From NCBI RefSeq assembly GCF_030604225.1, contig NZ_JAUVWH010000007.1, positions 1 to 46,698 on the forward strand: 46,698 nucleotides of DNA, read 5' to 3'. The notes under the pieces were generated by a model, which was not told the DNA's origin, did not search any database, and worked only from the letters and a program-made list of their open reading frames with translations. Source of the stretch: Geoalkalibacter sp. GTDB lineage: Bacteria; Desulfobacterota; Desulfuromonadia; Desulfuromonadales; Geoalkalibacteraceae. Both the position numbers and the translations under genes were made by a program. This document shows, piece by piece, positions 27,921 to 35,587 of the stretch (position 1 is the stretch's first letter; every line of letters starts with the position of its first letter).

Positions 27921-28963
27921 CAGGCCAACTCCGCCACGGCCAGGGTGAGGTTGCCGCGCTTCTTTTTCTTGATCAGCAGCGTGCGTGCGCCGCTCGCCAC
28001 CAGGGCCGCCGGCTCGCAGACGCCCTTGGCGCCGACGGCTTCCAGGGCGTGGGGTGAAGGGGGCGAGGGCGCCTCGACGGCATTGAGCTGCCGGGCGGAA
28101 AATAGCCGCAGGGGCACGCCCAGCTTCTCGGCAAAGGCGAGCAGGCCGGCTTCATCGCCCTTGTCTTCGATGGTGGCAAGCGCGGCGATGCTGGCCGGCG
28201 CAAGAAAGGCAGCGGCGAACTCGGCGAGCACCGCCGCCTCGATCTCGGCGGCACTGGTGTCGCGATTGCAGCCGATGCCCACCACCAGATCCTTGGGGCG
28301 CAGCAGCAACAGATTGTCCGGCGCGCCCACCCGGCCCAGAACACGGTGGGTGACGAACACCTGTCCGGCAAACTGGCTTTGCATGGCTTCGGCGAAATTG
28401 GCGACGGGGGTCACGCCGCTGTGGGGCAGAAAGTAGTGGCTGACGCGCCGGCGACGATCCACCAGGGCGATGTTCGCGCGCTCCAAAAGCAGGCGGTTGA
28501 GACGGCGGATGTTGCTCAGGGGTTCGATAGTCAGCTGTTCGCGGCGGGCAATGTCGTCCCAGGCCATGAGTCCGTTGACGTCCGTGGCGGTGGTGATGAC
28601 CGCCTGGGCGCCCACCGCCGCGGCGGTCTGCCGGGCCAGGTCGTTAGCGCCGCCGAGATGGCCGGAGAGCAGGCTCACGGCGAAGTGTCCGGCCTCGTCC
28701 ATGACCACAACCGCCGGGTCTTCCGCCTTGTTTTTCAAATGCGGCGCGAGCAGGCGCACGACGATGCCGGCGGCCATGATGCACACCAGGCCGCGCGCCT
28801 GAGCGAAAAGCTCGGGCAGCAACTCGGCGAGGGGCTGATGAAATACCTGGTCGCCGGCCTCCGCCAGGCGCGCCGGGGCGAACACCGCGCTGTGCGGCAG
28901 TTCACGGCTCAAACGACGGGCGAGGGCCGCGCCGCCGGGGGTAATGGCGATGATGGCGATCAT
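27920..28963 (-). CDS. cbiG: Cobalt-precorrin-5A hydrolase CbiG
   Basis: This 347-residue protein opens the delta-lactone of cobalt-precorrin-5A in the anaerobic pathway. The N-terminal CbiG domain shows MAAGIVVRLLAPHL and VSLLSGHLGGANDLA. The C-terminal domain has VVGIGCNRDTS. The C-terminus carries a lysine cluster (IKKKKRGN). I chose the ATG at 28963 (MIAIIAITPGG). The frame stays open upstream through repeat-like sequence that would add 46 residues unlike the family. AAGGAC lies nine to ten bases upstream. Its presence marks the early-cobalt route. Confidence 0.93.
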   Translation of the reverse strand: MIAIIAITPGGAALARRLSRELPHSAVFAPARLAEAGDQVFHQPLAELLPELFAQARGLVCIMAAGIVVRLLAPHLKNKAEDPAVVVMDEAGHFAVSLLSGHLGGANDLARQTAAAVGAQAVITTATDVNGLMAWDDIARREQLTIEPLSNIRRLNRLLLERANIALVDRRRRVSHYFLPHSGVTPVANFAEAMQSQFAGQVFVTHRVLGRVGAPDNLLLLRPKDLVVGIGCNRDTSAAEIEAAVLAEFAAAFLAPASIAALATIEDKGDEAGLLAFAEKLGVPLRLFSARQLNAVEAPSPPSPHALEAVGAKGVCEPAALVASGARTLLIKKKKRGNLTLAVAELA

Positions 28964-28973
28964 GGTTAAAGGC

Positions 28974-28992
28974 TGTCCTTGGTCATTTGTCC
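28974..28992. repeat. Short direct repeat copy 1 (cbiF/cbiG junction)
   Basis: TGTCCTTGGTCATTTGTC here is identical over 18 bases to 33686-33703 at the cbiO/cbiQ junction. The flanks continue as loose heptad variants (TGTCCTTGGCCCTTGG). Such tandem TTTGTC/CTTGGTC-like units occur as dispersed repeats in several bacterial genomes. It sits in the short gap before cbiG. Confidence 0.6.
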
Positions 28993-29012
28993 TTGGCCCT
29001 TGGTAGAAAACC

Positions 29013-29780
29013 TTAGCCCCTAAATCCATGGACGAAGTTGCGGTCGTAGAGTTTGGATTTTTCGCCGACGCCCTGGCGGCGGGCGTTGAGGACGTCGCCA
29101 ACGAGGATGATGGCCTGACGGCTGATGCCTGCCTGTTTGACTTTATCCGCGATGTCGCCCAGGGTGCCCTCGATGCGCCGTTCGTCGGGCCAGCTCGCCT
29201 TGCTCACCACCGCCACCGGGGTGGTGGGGAGGTAGGCGCCGCCGGCGAGCAGTTCGGCGACGACTTCCTCCATCATGCCCACGGACAGGTAGAGACACAG
29301 GGTTGCGCCCAAGGCGGCAATGCGTTGGAGCTGTTCCCGCTCGGGCACCGGGGTGCGTCCCTCGCGGCGGCTGATGACCACCGTCTGGGAGACTTCCGGC
29401 AGAGTCAACTCCTGGCCGAGGGCGGCGGCGGCAGCGCAGGCGGCGGTCACGCCGGGAATCACTTCGGCGCCGATGCCCAGGGCGGCCAGGGCCTCGATCT
29501 GCTCCTGAATGGCGCCGTAGATGCTGGGATCGCCGGTGTGCAGGCGCACCACGCTTTTGCCTTCCGCCACGGCCGCGGCCATGCAGGAAACAATCTCCTC
29601 CAGAGCCAGGGGCGCACTGTCCACCGCCCGGGCCTCCGGCTTGAGTTCCGCCAGCAGCGCGCGATTCACCAGGGAGCCGGCATAGACGACCAGATCGGCC
29701 TGGCGCAGGCTTCTGAGGCCCTTGAGGGTGATCAGTTCCGGGTCGCCGGGTCCGGCGCCGACGAAGAGGACTTTTGGCAC
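29013..29780 (-). CDS. cbiF: Precorrin-4/cobalt-precorrin-4 C11-methyltransferase CbiF
   Basis: This 255-residue SAM-dependent methyltransferase of the CobA/CbiF fold opens with GAGPGDPELITLKG (about 8-21). It also has VVYAGSLVN, RLHTGDPSIYGA and the PGVTAACAAAAALGQELTLPE stretch, typical of CobM/CbiF. The start is a GTG at 29780 with GGAG six to seven bases upstream. The frame is open much further upstream inside cbiL, but those codons are low-complexity read-through. It lies 17 bases after cbiL. Confidence 0.94.
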   Translation of the reverse strand: MPKVLFVGAGPGDPELITLKGLRSLRQADLVVYAGSLVNRALLAELKPEARAVDSAPLALEEIVSCMAAAVAEGKSVVRLHTGDPSIYGAIQEQIEALAALGIGAEVIPGVTAACAAAAALGQELTLPEVSQTVVISRREGRTPVPEREQLQRIAALGATLCLYLSVGMMEEVVAELLAGGAYLPTTPVAVVSKASWPDERRIEGTLGDIADKVKQAGISRQAIILVGDVLNARRQGVGEKSKLYDRNFVHGFRG

Positions 29781-29797
29781 GATGTTCTCCAGGCGGG

Positions 29798-30505
29798 TTA
29801 TTTTCGCACGATGATCAGTGACAGGTAATCCAGATCCTCGGCGGTGACGCGGGTAAGGTCGGTGAACAGGCGCTCCTCGGCCAGGCCCACGCGCTTGAGG
29901 TAAACGGCCTGCCGCAACAGATCCATGTCCTGCAACAACGCGCATATCTTGTCGAACACCCGATGCACCTTCATGAGCACCAGGGTGTCGAAATCCTCCA
30001 GGGCGCGCCGCAGCTTGTCGCCCTCGAAGGTGGCAGGCAGCACCGCCAGGCGTTCGTCGGCGAGGGCCAGGGGCAGGCCGGCGCGGGCGGCGGCGGCGTT
30101 GATGGAGGAGACGCCGGAGACGAAGTCCACGGCGATCTCGGGGGCCTGGTCGCGCAGTTCGCGCGCCAGGTAGAGGGCCGTGCTGTAGAGCAGGGGGTCG
30201 CCGAGGGTGATGAACACCACTTTTTTCCCGGCGCGCACCAAGGCCGCCGCCTGGCGCGCCGCGTCGCGCCAGAAACCCTCCATCTCCGCCGGGTTCTTGG
30301 ACATGGGATAGACCTGGCGGATCACCTGCTGCCGGTCGCGGTCGACCAGTCCGGCGATGATGCCCTCGGCGATGCTCGCGTCCGAGCGGTCGCCCAGGGG
30401 GGCGAGGACCACGTCGGCGGCGCCGATGAGGCGCGCCGCCTTGAGGGTTACCAGTTCGGGATCGCCGGGGCCGACGCCGACGATGGCCAGGGGAAAAATC
30501 TTCAT
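29798..30505 (-). CDS. cbiL: Precorrin-2/cobalt-precorrin-2 C20-methyltransferase CbiL
   Basis: This 235-residue tetrapyrrole methyltransferase adds the C20 methyl group, the first dedicated methylation after cobalt insertion. VGVGPGDPELVTLKAA is at the N-terminus, followed by YPMSKNP, TLGDPLLYST (SAM site) and VSGVSSINAAAARAG, all CbiL/CobI features. The start overlaps cbiET by four bases. Length is normal for the family. Confidence 0.94.
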   Translation of the reverse strand: MKIFPLAIVGVGPGDPELVTLKAARLIGAADVVLAPLGDRSDASIAEGIIAGLVDRDRQQVIRQVYPMSKNPAEMEGFWRDAARQAAALVRAGKKVVFITLGDPLLYSTALYLARELRDQAPEIAVDFVSGVSSINAAAARAGLPLALADERLAVLPATFEGDKLRRALEDFDTLVLMKVHRVFDKICALLQDMDLLRQAVYLKRVGLAEERLFTDLTRVTAEDLDYLSLIIVRK

Positions 30506-31716
30506 CCCTTGGCGGCCGTGATGATGAACACCGGGTTGTTGGCCTCGAACATCTTGTAGTCGGTGAGGGGCCGGGTGCGCGAAATGTTGACCACGGTCAC
30601 CTCGACGTCATAGCCGGCGTTGTCGAAGAATTCCGTGGCGCCGGTGAGGGTGTCGAGGGTGATGGCGTTGAGCACGATGCGTCCCCCGGCGCTCAGGCGG
30701 CCGTCGACGCTGTGCAGGATGTCCCAGAGATTGCCGCCGGAGCCGCCGATGAACACGCGATCGGGGTCGGGCAGGGCCTCCAGGCAGGCGGGCGCCTCGC
30801 CTTCCACCAGGGAGACGTTGCGCGTGTTGAACTTGCGCAGATTGTCGCGGATGAACTGCAGGCACTGGGCATTGCGCTCGACGGCGAAGATGCGCCCGTT
30901 GGGCAGCAGGTGATCGGCTTCGATGCTCACCGAGCCCGAGCCGGCGCCGATGTCCCACAACGTCATGTCGTGGCGCAACTGCAGCTTGGCCAGGGTGATA
31001 ACGCGCACCTCCTCCTTGGTGATGAGCTTCTTGACGGCGGCGAAGGCCTCGTCGGGAATGCCCAGGGTGGGAACGTAGGCGTCGCCGTCCGCGTCGTATT
31101 CCTTGATGAGGATGAGCACGTTGAGGGGCGCCGCCTCGATCTCCAGCAGGCCCTTGACGTCGGTGGCGAGGATGCGCTCGCGCGGCGTGCCCAGTTCCTC
31201 GCACAGGTAGGCGGCATAGCCCTCGCGCCCGCGCGCCGCCAATTCCTCGGCGATGGCGCGGGGCGTGTTGACCTCGTCGGTGAGAATCGCCGCCTTGTCG
31301 TTGGCGACGATGCGGTCCACGGCCTTTTTCAGGCCGCGGCCGTGGGCGCTGATGAACACCGCGTCGTCCCAGGGTTCCTTGATCTTGGCGAAGGCGTACT
31401 GGGCGGAACTGACGTTGGGGACGAATTCCAGCTCCGCGCCGGGCAGGTTGCGCAGCAGATAGCGGCCGATGCTGAAGAACAGCGGGTCGCCGGAGGTCAG
31501 CACCACCGCCTTGTCCTGGATGCCGTTGAGCAGCTCGACGATCTCGGCGAGATTGTTGGTGACGGCCACCTTGCGACCGGGATGCTCGGGAAACAGGGCC
31601 AGCTGCCGCTCGCCGCCGATCAGCACCTGGGCCTGGGCGATCAGTTCCAGGGCGCGGCGGCCGAAGCCTTCCTGTCCCTCGACGCCCGCGCCGATGACGT
31701 AAATTTTCTTGCTCAT
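30502..31716 (-). CDS. cbiET: CbiE-CbiT fused precorrin-6Y/7 methyltransferase-decarboxylase
   Basis: This 404-residue two-domain enzyme equals CobL of the aerobic pathway. Residues 1 to about 200 are CbiE (VIGAGVEGQEG, SGDPLFFSIGRYLL), which methylates C5. From about 215 CbiT follows, with the SAM-binding motif DIGAGSGSVSIEA at 255-267 and VFIGGSGGNL; it performs C15 methylation and C12 decarboxylation. This fusion is common, unlike the CbiH-CbiP fusion in the same operon. It overlaps cbiD and cbiL by four bases each. Confidence 0.95.
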   Translation of the reverse strand: MSKKIYVIGAGVEGQEGFGRRALELIAQAQVLIGGERQLALFPEHPGRKVAVTNNLAEIVELLNGIQDKAVVLTSGDPLFFSIGRYLLRNLPGAELEFVPNVSSAQYAFAKIKEPWDDAVFISAHGRGLKKAVDRIVANDKAAILTDEVNTPRAIAEELAARGREGYAAYLCEELGTPRERILATDVKGLLEIEAAPLNVLILIKEYDADGDAYVPTLGIPDEAFAAVKKLITKEEVRVITLAKLQLRHDMTLWDIGAGSGSVSIEADHLLPNGRIFAVERNAQCLQFIRDNLRKFNTRNVSLVEGEAPACLEALPDPDRVFIGGSGGNLWDILHSVDGRLSAGGRIVLNAITLDTLTGATEFFDNAGYDVEVTVVNISRTRPLTDYKMFEANNPVFIITAAKG

Positions 31717-32834
31717 GGAACCGTTCCTTCCGTAAAGAGCCCTGGGGGGCCGAAGCGGCGCACCGCGTTTCCATCGTAACCGACCAGCAGGATGCCCCGC
31801 TCCGCGCCGGGGGCGCGCCGGCCGATCCAGATCAGGGCGCGCCGGGCCACCTCGTCGACGAGAGGATGGTGCGGCCCCAGTTCGGCCAGCACCTCCCGCG
31901 CGGTGTTGGCAAACTCTATCTTTTTAATCAGGGATCCGTCAAGGCCGAGGGTTGCCGCCCAACCGGCCAGTTCGAGGAGGTCGAGACGCGCGCTGCGCAC
32001 ATGGGTGTGCCCATGGCCGCAGGCGATCTTGACCAGCTTGGCGAACTGGGCGGCGAGGATCAGGTCCGCGATGCCCTTGCGGTGGCAGGCGGTCAGGCAG
32101 TACTCGGTGAAATCGCCCATCATGATGAAGGCTTCCTCGCGCAGGCCAAGGACGTTCCGGGCGGCCAATTCGCTGCTGCGCCCGGTGGAGAGCACCACCC
32201 GGCGGCAACCGGCGGCGCGCGCCACGTCGAGGGCGACATCGAGGGTGTCGGTCCAGGCCTGGTGGGAGATGGGTCGCACCACCCCGCTGGTGCCGAGAAT
32301 GGACAGTCCGCCGAGGATGCCGAGGCGCGCATTGAGGGTTTGCGCCGCGCGCCGCGCGCCGTCGGGGATGCTCACAACGACCTGGGGCCTCAGCGACGGG
32401 GACCGGGGCGGCAGCACCTCCAGCACCGCCTGCGCGATCATGCGGCGCGGCACGGGGTTGATGGCCCACTCACCCACGGGCAGTGCCAGCCCCGGCTTGG
32501 TGACGCGCCCGATGCCGGTCCCGCCGACAATCAGGATATCCTCTTCACCGCGCCCGAGACGGACCTCGGCATGGAGCTCGACGCCGTGGGTCACATCGGG
32601 ATCATCGCCCGCATCCTTGACCACGAAGCAGCTGGCGCTTTGGCCATCGAAGCGCTGGCCGTGCAGGGCAAAGGTCGCGGTAAAGCCGGCGGGCAGGGCG
32701 ATGTCGACCTCGTCCACCCGCCGCTGGTCGCGCAGCATCAGCGCCGCGCCGCGCGCCGCCGCGGCCGCGCAGGCGCCGGTGGTGAAGCCGCTGCGCAGGG
32801 TGCGGCCCCGTTTTTTAGACACGTTCGATGACAT
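31713..32834 (-). CDS. cbiD: Cobalt-precorrin-5B C1-methyltransferase CbiD
   Basis: This 373-residue methyltransferase is specific to the anaerobic cobalamin pathway. The hallmark LRSGFTTGACAAAA is near residue 14. GGTGIGRVTKPGLALPVGEWAINPVPR and STGRSSELAARNVL also match. Its 5' end overlaps the 3' end of cbiO by 20 bases, the longest overlap in this operon, implying translational coupling. Together with CbiG and CbiX it shows that cobalt is inserted early. Confidence 0.95.
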   Translation of the reverse strand: MSSNVSKKRGRTLRSGFTTGACAAAAARGAALMLRDQRRVDEVDIALPAGFTATFALHGQRFDGQSASCFVVKDAGDDPDVTHGVELHAEVRLGRGEEDILIVGGTGIGRVTKPGLALPVGEWAINPVPRRMIAQAVLEVLPPRSPSLRPQVVVSIPDGARRAAQTLNARLGILGGLSILGTSGVVRPISHQAWTDTLDVALDVARAAGCRRVVLSTGRSSELAARNVLGLREEAFIMMGDFTEYCLTACHRKGIADLILAAQFAKLVKIACGHGHTHVRSARLDLLELAGWAATLGLDGSLIKKIEFANTAREVLAELGPHHPLVDEVARRALIWIGRRAPGAERGILLVGYDGNAVRRFGPPGLFTEGTVP

Positions 32835-33669
32835 CCTGCACCGAAAGCAGCCGCAGAATCTCGCGCCGCGCCTCGCCCACGGTGAGGGGAATGTGGTGCA
32901 GCTTGACGTGGTCGCGGGTCTTGAGAATGTTCATCAGCTCGGCGATGAGGGGCAGGTGCAGCTTGGCCTTCTCGATGGCCTCGGCATCGCCGAACACCTC
33001 GCCGGGGGTGCCGAAGCGCAGGACGCGGCCCTTGCTCAGAATGGCGATCTTGCTCATGAACAGGGGCACCAGATCGACCACATGGGTGGCCATGATCATG
33101 GTCACGCCCTGTTTCTTGTTGAGATCCTCCAGCAGGTGCATGAGGGAATGCACCCCCATGGGATCGAGGCCCGCCGTCGGTTCGTCGAGGATGATCACCT
33201 GGGGCGCCATGGCGAGGATGCCGGCGACGCAGATGCGTTTTTTCTGACCGTGGGAGAGGGCATGGATCGACTTGCGCGCGAAGTCCTCCATGCCCACCCG
33301 GTGCAGGGCCTCGTGCACCCGTTCCTTGACCTGCTGGGGCGCGAGGCCCATGTTGGTCGGGCCGAAAGCGACGTCTTCCTCGACGGTGGAGGCGAACAAC
33401 TGGTCGTTGGGATCCTGGAAGACGATGCCGATGCGGCTGAACACCTCGCGATCGGCGACGCTCTCGATGGGCTTGCCGGTGAACAGCACCCGGCCGAGGG
33501 TGGGACGCAGCAGGCCGTTGAGGTGCTTGATCAGGGTGGTCTTGCCGCTGCCGTTGGAGCCGAGCACGGCGAGAAACTCGCCCGGCTCGATTTCCAGGTC
33601 GATGCCGTTGAGGGCGGGGGTGCCGTCCTCGTAGGTATGGTGCAGATTCTCGATTTTGAGCAGGGGCAT
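32815..33669 (-). CDS. cbiO: Cobalt ECF transporter ATPase CbiO
   Basis: This 284-residue ABC ATPase powers cobalt import. Walker A is GSNGSGKT (37-44), the Q-loop region is IGIVFQDPNDQLFA, the signature is LSHGQKKR, and Walker B is VIILDEPTAGLDPMG. About 60 C-terminal residues follow the ABC core, as in other ECF ATPases. I used the ATG at 33669 (MPLLKIENLHHTYEDG). Twelve more in-frame codons upstream derive from the direct repeat and are unlikely to be coding. Partners CbiQ, a CbiN-like protein and CbiM lie directly upstream. Confidence 0.95.
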   Translation of the reverse strand: MPLLKIENLHHTYEDGTPALNGIDLEIEPGEFLAVLGSNGSGKTTLIKHLNGLLRPTLGRVLFTGKPIESVADREVFSRIGIVFQDPNDQLFASTVEEDVAFGPTNMGLAPQQVKERVHEALHRVGMEDFARKSIHALSHGQKKRICVAGILAMAPQVIILDEPTAGLDPMGVHSLMHLLEDLNKKQGVTMIMATHVVDLVPLFMSKIAILSKGRVLRFGTPGEVFGDAEAIEKAKLHLPLIAELMNILKTRDHVKLHHIPLTVGEARREILRLLSVQDVIERV

Positions 33670-33685
33670 GGGAAAAACCGTTGTT

Positions 33686-33703
33686 TGTCCTTGGTCATTT
33701 GTC
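33686..33703. repeat. Short direct repeat copy 2 (cbiO/cbiQ junction)
   Basis: TGTCCTTGGTCATTTGTC is identical to the copy at the cbiF/cbiG junction (28974-28991), 4.7 kb away. It fills part of the 73-base gap between cbiQ and cbiO, one of the few real gaps in the operon. Confidence 0.6.
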
Positions 33704-33726
33704 ATAGGTGAAAGGCAAAGACCAAA

Positions 33727-33747
33727 GCTGATGAAAAAACCATCAGC
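33727..33747 (-). other. Hairpin over the cbiQ stop codon
   Basis: GCTGATG (33727-33733) and CATCAGC (33741-33747) form a perfect 7-bp stem around a seven-base loop. The stem includes the cbiQ stop codon. On the minus strand the T-rich stretch lies in the loop, not after the stem, so it is not a classical terminator. It may influence translation or mRNA processing between cbiQ and cbiO. Confidence 0.5.
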
Positions 33748-34513
33748 GCAGGGTGAAAATTGTCAGCAGCAGGCCTAGGCCGAAAAGCAGGACGCATGCG
33801 TCGCGCTTGGGCAGCGGGCGCGTCATGACGTCGGTCAGGGCGCCTCGGTAGCCGCGACACAGCATGGCGGCGAAGTTGCGCTCGGCGCGGTCGAAGGTGC
33901 GCAGGATCAGCATGCCGCCGAGGATCGCCGAGGAGTTCAGGCCGGCGCGCGGGCTGACGTAGCCCAGGCGGCTTTTCTGCGCGTTGCGGACGCGCACCCC
34001 TTCCTCCAGCAGCAGAAAAATATAACGGTACATGATCATGGCCAATTCCACCAGCACCGGCGGGCAGCGGAAGAAACGCGCCGCGCGCAGCAACTCGGGC
34101 AGGGGCGTGGTCAGGGCGAAGAACAGCAGCACGCCCATGCCGCCGAGGATGCGCAGGGCCAGCTCCAGACCGCGCCGCACGCCACCGCTGGTGATGAGCC
34201 ATTCCCAGGCCAGAAGCGGCACGCGCAGCAGGAGTTCGCCGTCCTTGACCCAGAACAGCTGGGTGAGCAGGGCCACCAGGGCGATGAGGACCGGCACCGC
34301 CATGCGCTTCGCGAAGGCCCGGGGCGGCACGCCTGCCGCCATGACCAAGACCGCCGCCAGCAGCAACAGCAGCAGGGGCACGCGCAGGCCGCCGGCCAAC
34401 AGGTTGACGAGCAGGGCGGCAAGCAACAGCACCAGCTTGACGCGGCCGTCGAGGGCCACCAGCAGGCGGCGGCTGTCGCCCTGGGCGTCGATGAACTGAT
34501 GAGCGCCGCTCAT
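33743..34513 (-). CDS. cbiQ: Cobalt ECF transporter transmembrane protein CbiQ
   Basis: This 256-residue T-component of the cobalt energy-coupling-factor importer has about five to six hydrophobic segments and the usual short start (DGRVKLVLLLAALLVNLLA). The coupling region shows MIMYRYIFLLLEE and RAERNFAAMLCRGYRG, the latter containing the Ala-Arg-Gly type motif that contacts CbiO. It overlaps the upstream small gene by four bases. A hairpin covers its stop codon. Confidence 0.93.
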   Translation of the reverse strand: MSGAHQFIDAQGDSRRLLVALDGRVKLVLLLAALLVNLLAGGLRVPLLLLLLAAVLVMAAGVPPRAFAKRMAVPVLIALVALLTQLFWVKDGELLLRVPLLAWEWLITSGGVRRGLELALRILGGMGVLLFFALTTPLPELLRAARFFRCPPVLVELAMIMYRYIFLLLEEGVRVRNAQKSRLGYVSPRAGLNSSAILGGMLILRTFDRAERNFAAMLCRGYRGALTDVMTRPLPKRDACVLLFGLGLLLTIFTLR

Positions 34514-34794
34514 TGGGATGGCGGTTCCTTTTTCCCGGCCACGAAAATCTTGTGCCAGTAATAGCCCATGACGAAGCCGCCGGCGGCGCCGGCCAGAGCG
34601 AACAGAAACAGCAGCAAATCGCCCTGATCGGTGTCGATGAAGGGTTCGCGCGGTTCACGACCCAACTCCCGGGCGAATTTCTCCACCACCATTTCATCGA
34701 CGCCGGGCCACTTGGGGCGCTCCTCCTCGGCGCCCGCCGCCGCGCCAAGGGCCAGGCTCAGCAGCAATGCCAGAAGGGCCAGGGCGTTTTTCAT
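34510..34794 (-). CDS. Small membrane component of the cobalt transporter (CbiN-like)
   Basis: This 94-residue protein has an N-terminal signal-like helix (about 3-20), a short extracytoplasmic segment (about 21-57) and a second helix (about 58-80; GDLLLFLFALAGAAGGFVMGYYW), ending in a basic tail. This two-helix layout and its place between cbiM and cbiQ match CbiN, which assists CbiM. Sequence similarity to classical CbiN is limited, and it may belong to another small NikN/NikL-type subunit. It overlaps both neighbours by four bases. The start was chosen as the ATG that overlaps the cbiM stop. Confidence 0.75.
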   Translation of the reverse strand: MKNALALLALLLSLALGAAAGAEEERPKWPGVDEMVVEKFARELGREPREPFIDTDQGDLLLFLFALAGAAGGFVMGYYWHKIFVAGKKEPPSQ

Positions 34795-35585
34795 GTCGCC
34801 GCCTCCCGGGTTAGTCCGACCTTGCGCAGGATGTCGGGACGGTTCCTGCGCACATAGACGAGGATGCCGCCAGTGACGGCCCCTTCGAGCAGCGCCAAGG
34901 GAATTTGCGTGGGCATGAACGCCAGATAGATCTGTCCCAGAACCCCCCAGAAGGAATGGTCCCCGTGCAGGGCCAGGGCCAACTCCAGGGAGGTGCTCAG
35001 ATAAGTGAGCAGATCCGCTGCCACCCCGGCGGCAAAGCCGCACCAGAACAGGGGCAGGCCGAGGCGACGGGTGAGGAGAAAGGCGCCGAAGGCACCGAAG
35101 GAGCCGACCACACCCATGGAAAAGGTGTTGCCGCCCAGGGTGGTGAGGCCGCCGTGGGCGAGGAACAGGGCCTGCAGCAGCAGGGAAAGGAAGGCAATGA
35201 CCACGCTGGCGAAGGGCCCGAGAAAAATCGCGCTCAGGCCCGTGCCCGCCGGGTGGGCGGTGCTGCCCGCCACCGGCACCGGAATGGGAAAGCAGCTGAA
35301 AACAAACACCGCCGCGCCGAAGATGCCGAGCAGGGGGATGTACATGGGGTCGATCTTCTTGCGGCGGTTGATCTGGCGGACCCCCAGCGCGACAAAGGGG
35401 GCCGCCGCGAGAAACCAGAACAGCGCCCAGCCGGCGGGCAGGATCCCTTCGGAGATGTGCATGGCCGCGGCGTTGGCGGGCACAAGGATCACCCCCATGA
35501 CCAGAACCAGGAAACATACCGCGAGGCCTCCCCCTTTGGCAAAGGGGGGGGGGAGGGATCGGCGGACAGGACCTGACATTGCCAT
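34791..35585 (-). CDS. cbiM: Cobalt ECF transporter substrate-binding membrane protein CbiM
   Basis: This 264-residue S-component of the cobalt importer has a leader of about 40 residues ending in PANAAA before MHISEG. In CbiM/NikM proteins the mature N-terminal Met-His binds the metal, so cleavage should fall just before that Met. GIFGAAVFVFSCFPIPVPV, TAHPAGTGLSAIFLGP and NTFSMGVVGSFGAF are family segments. AGGAGG lies seven bases upstream of the ATG at 35585. Leader codons 11-20 (LPPPFAKGGG) are made by a palindromic repeat containing a run of ten C in the coding strand. Confidence 0.92.
   Translation of the reverse strand: MAMSGPVRRSLPPPFAKGGGLAVCFLVLVMGVILVPANAAAMHISEGILPAGWALFWFLAAAPFVALGVRQINRRKKIDPMYIPLLGIFGAAVFVFSCFPIPVPVAGSTAHPAGTGLSAIFLGPFASVVIAFLSLLLQALFLAHGGLTTLGGNTFSMGVVGSFGAFGAFLLTRRLGLPLFWCGFAAGVAADLLTYLSTSLELALALHGDHSFWGVLGQIYLAFMPTQIPLALLEGAVTGGILVYVRRNRPDILRKVGLTREAAT
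35527..35557. repeat. Palindromic repeat with a G10 tract inside the cbiM leader
   Basis: CCTCCCCCTTT (35527-35537), a GGC loop, then AAA and a G-rich arm ending in AGGG form a palindrome. The left arm has five C but the right arm has ten G (35544-35553), as if the tract had expanded. On the coding strand this is a run of ten C in cbiM codons 11-14. CCCCCTTTGGCAAAGGGGG-type elements are familiar dispersed repeats in bacterial genomes. Confidence 0.7.
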
Positions 35586-35587
35586 GC

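Noticed and set aside
34795-35517. Upstream extension of the CbiN-like frame (open to 35517)
   Set aside because: The added 240 codons are out-of-frame cbiM. The ATG at 34794 overlapping the cbiM stop is the natural start.
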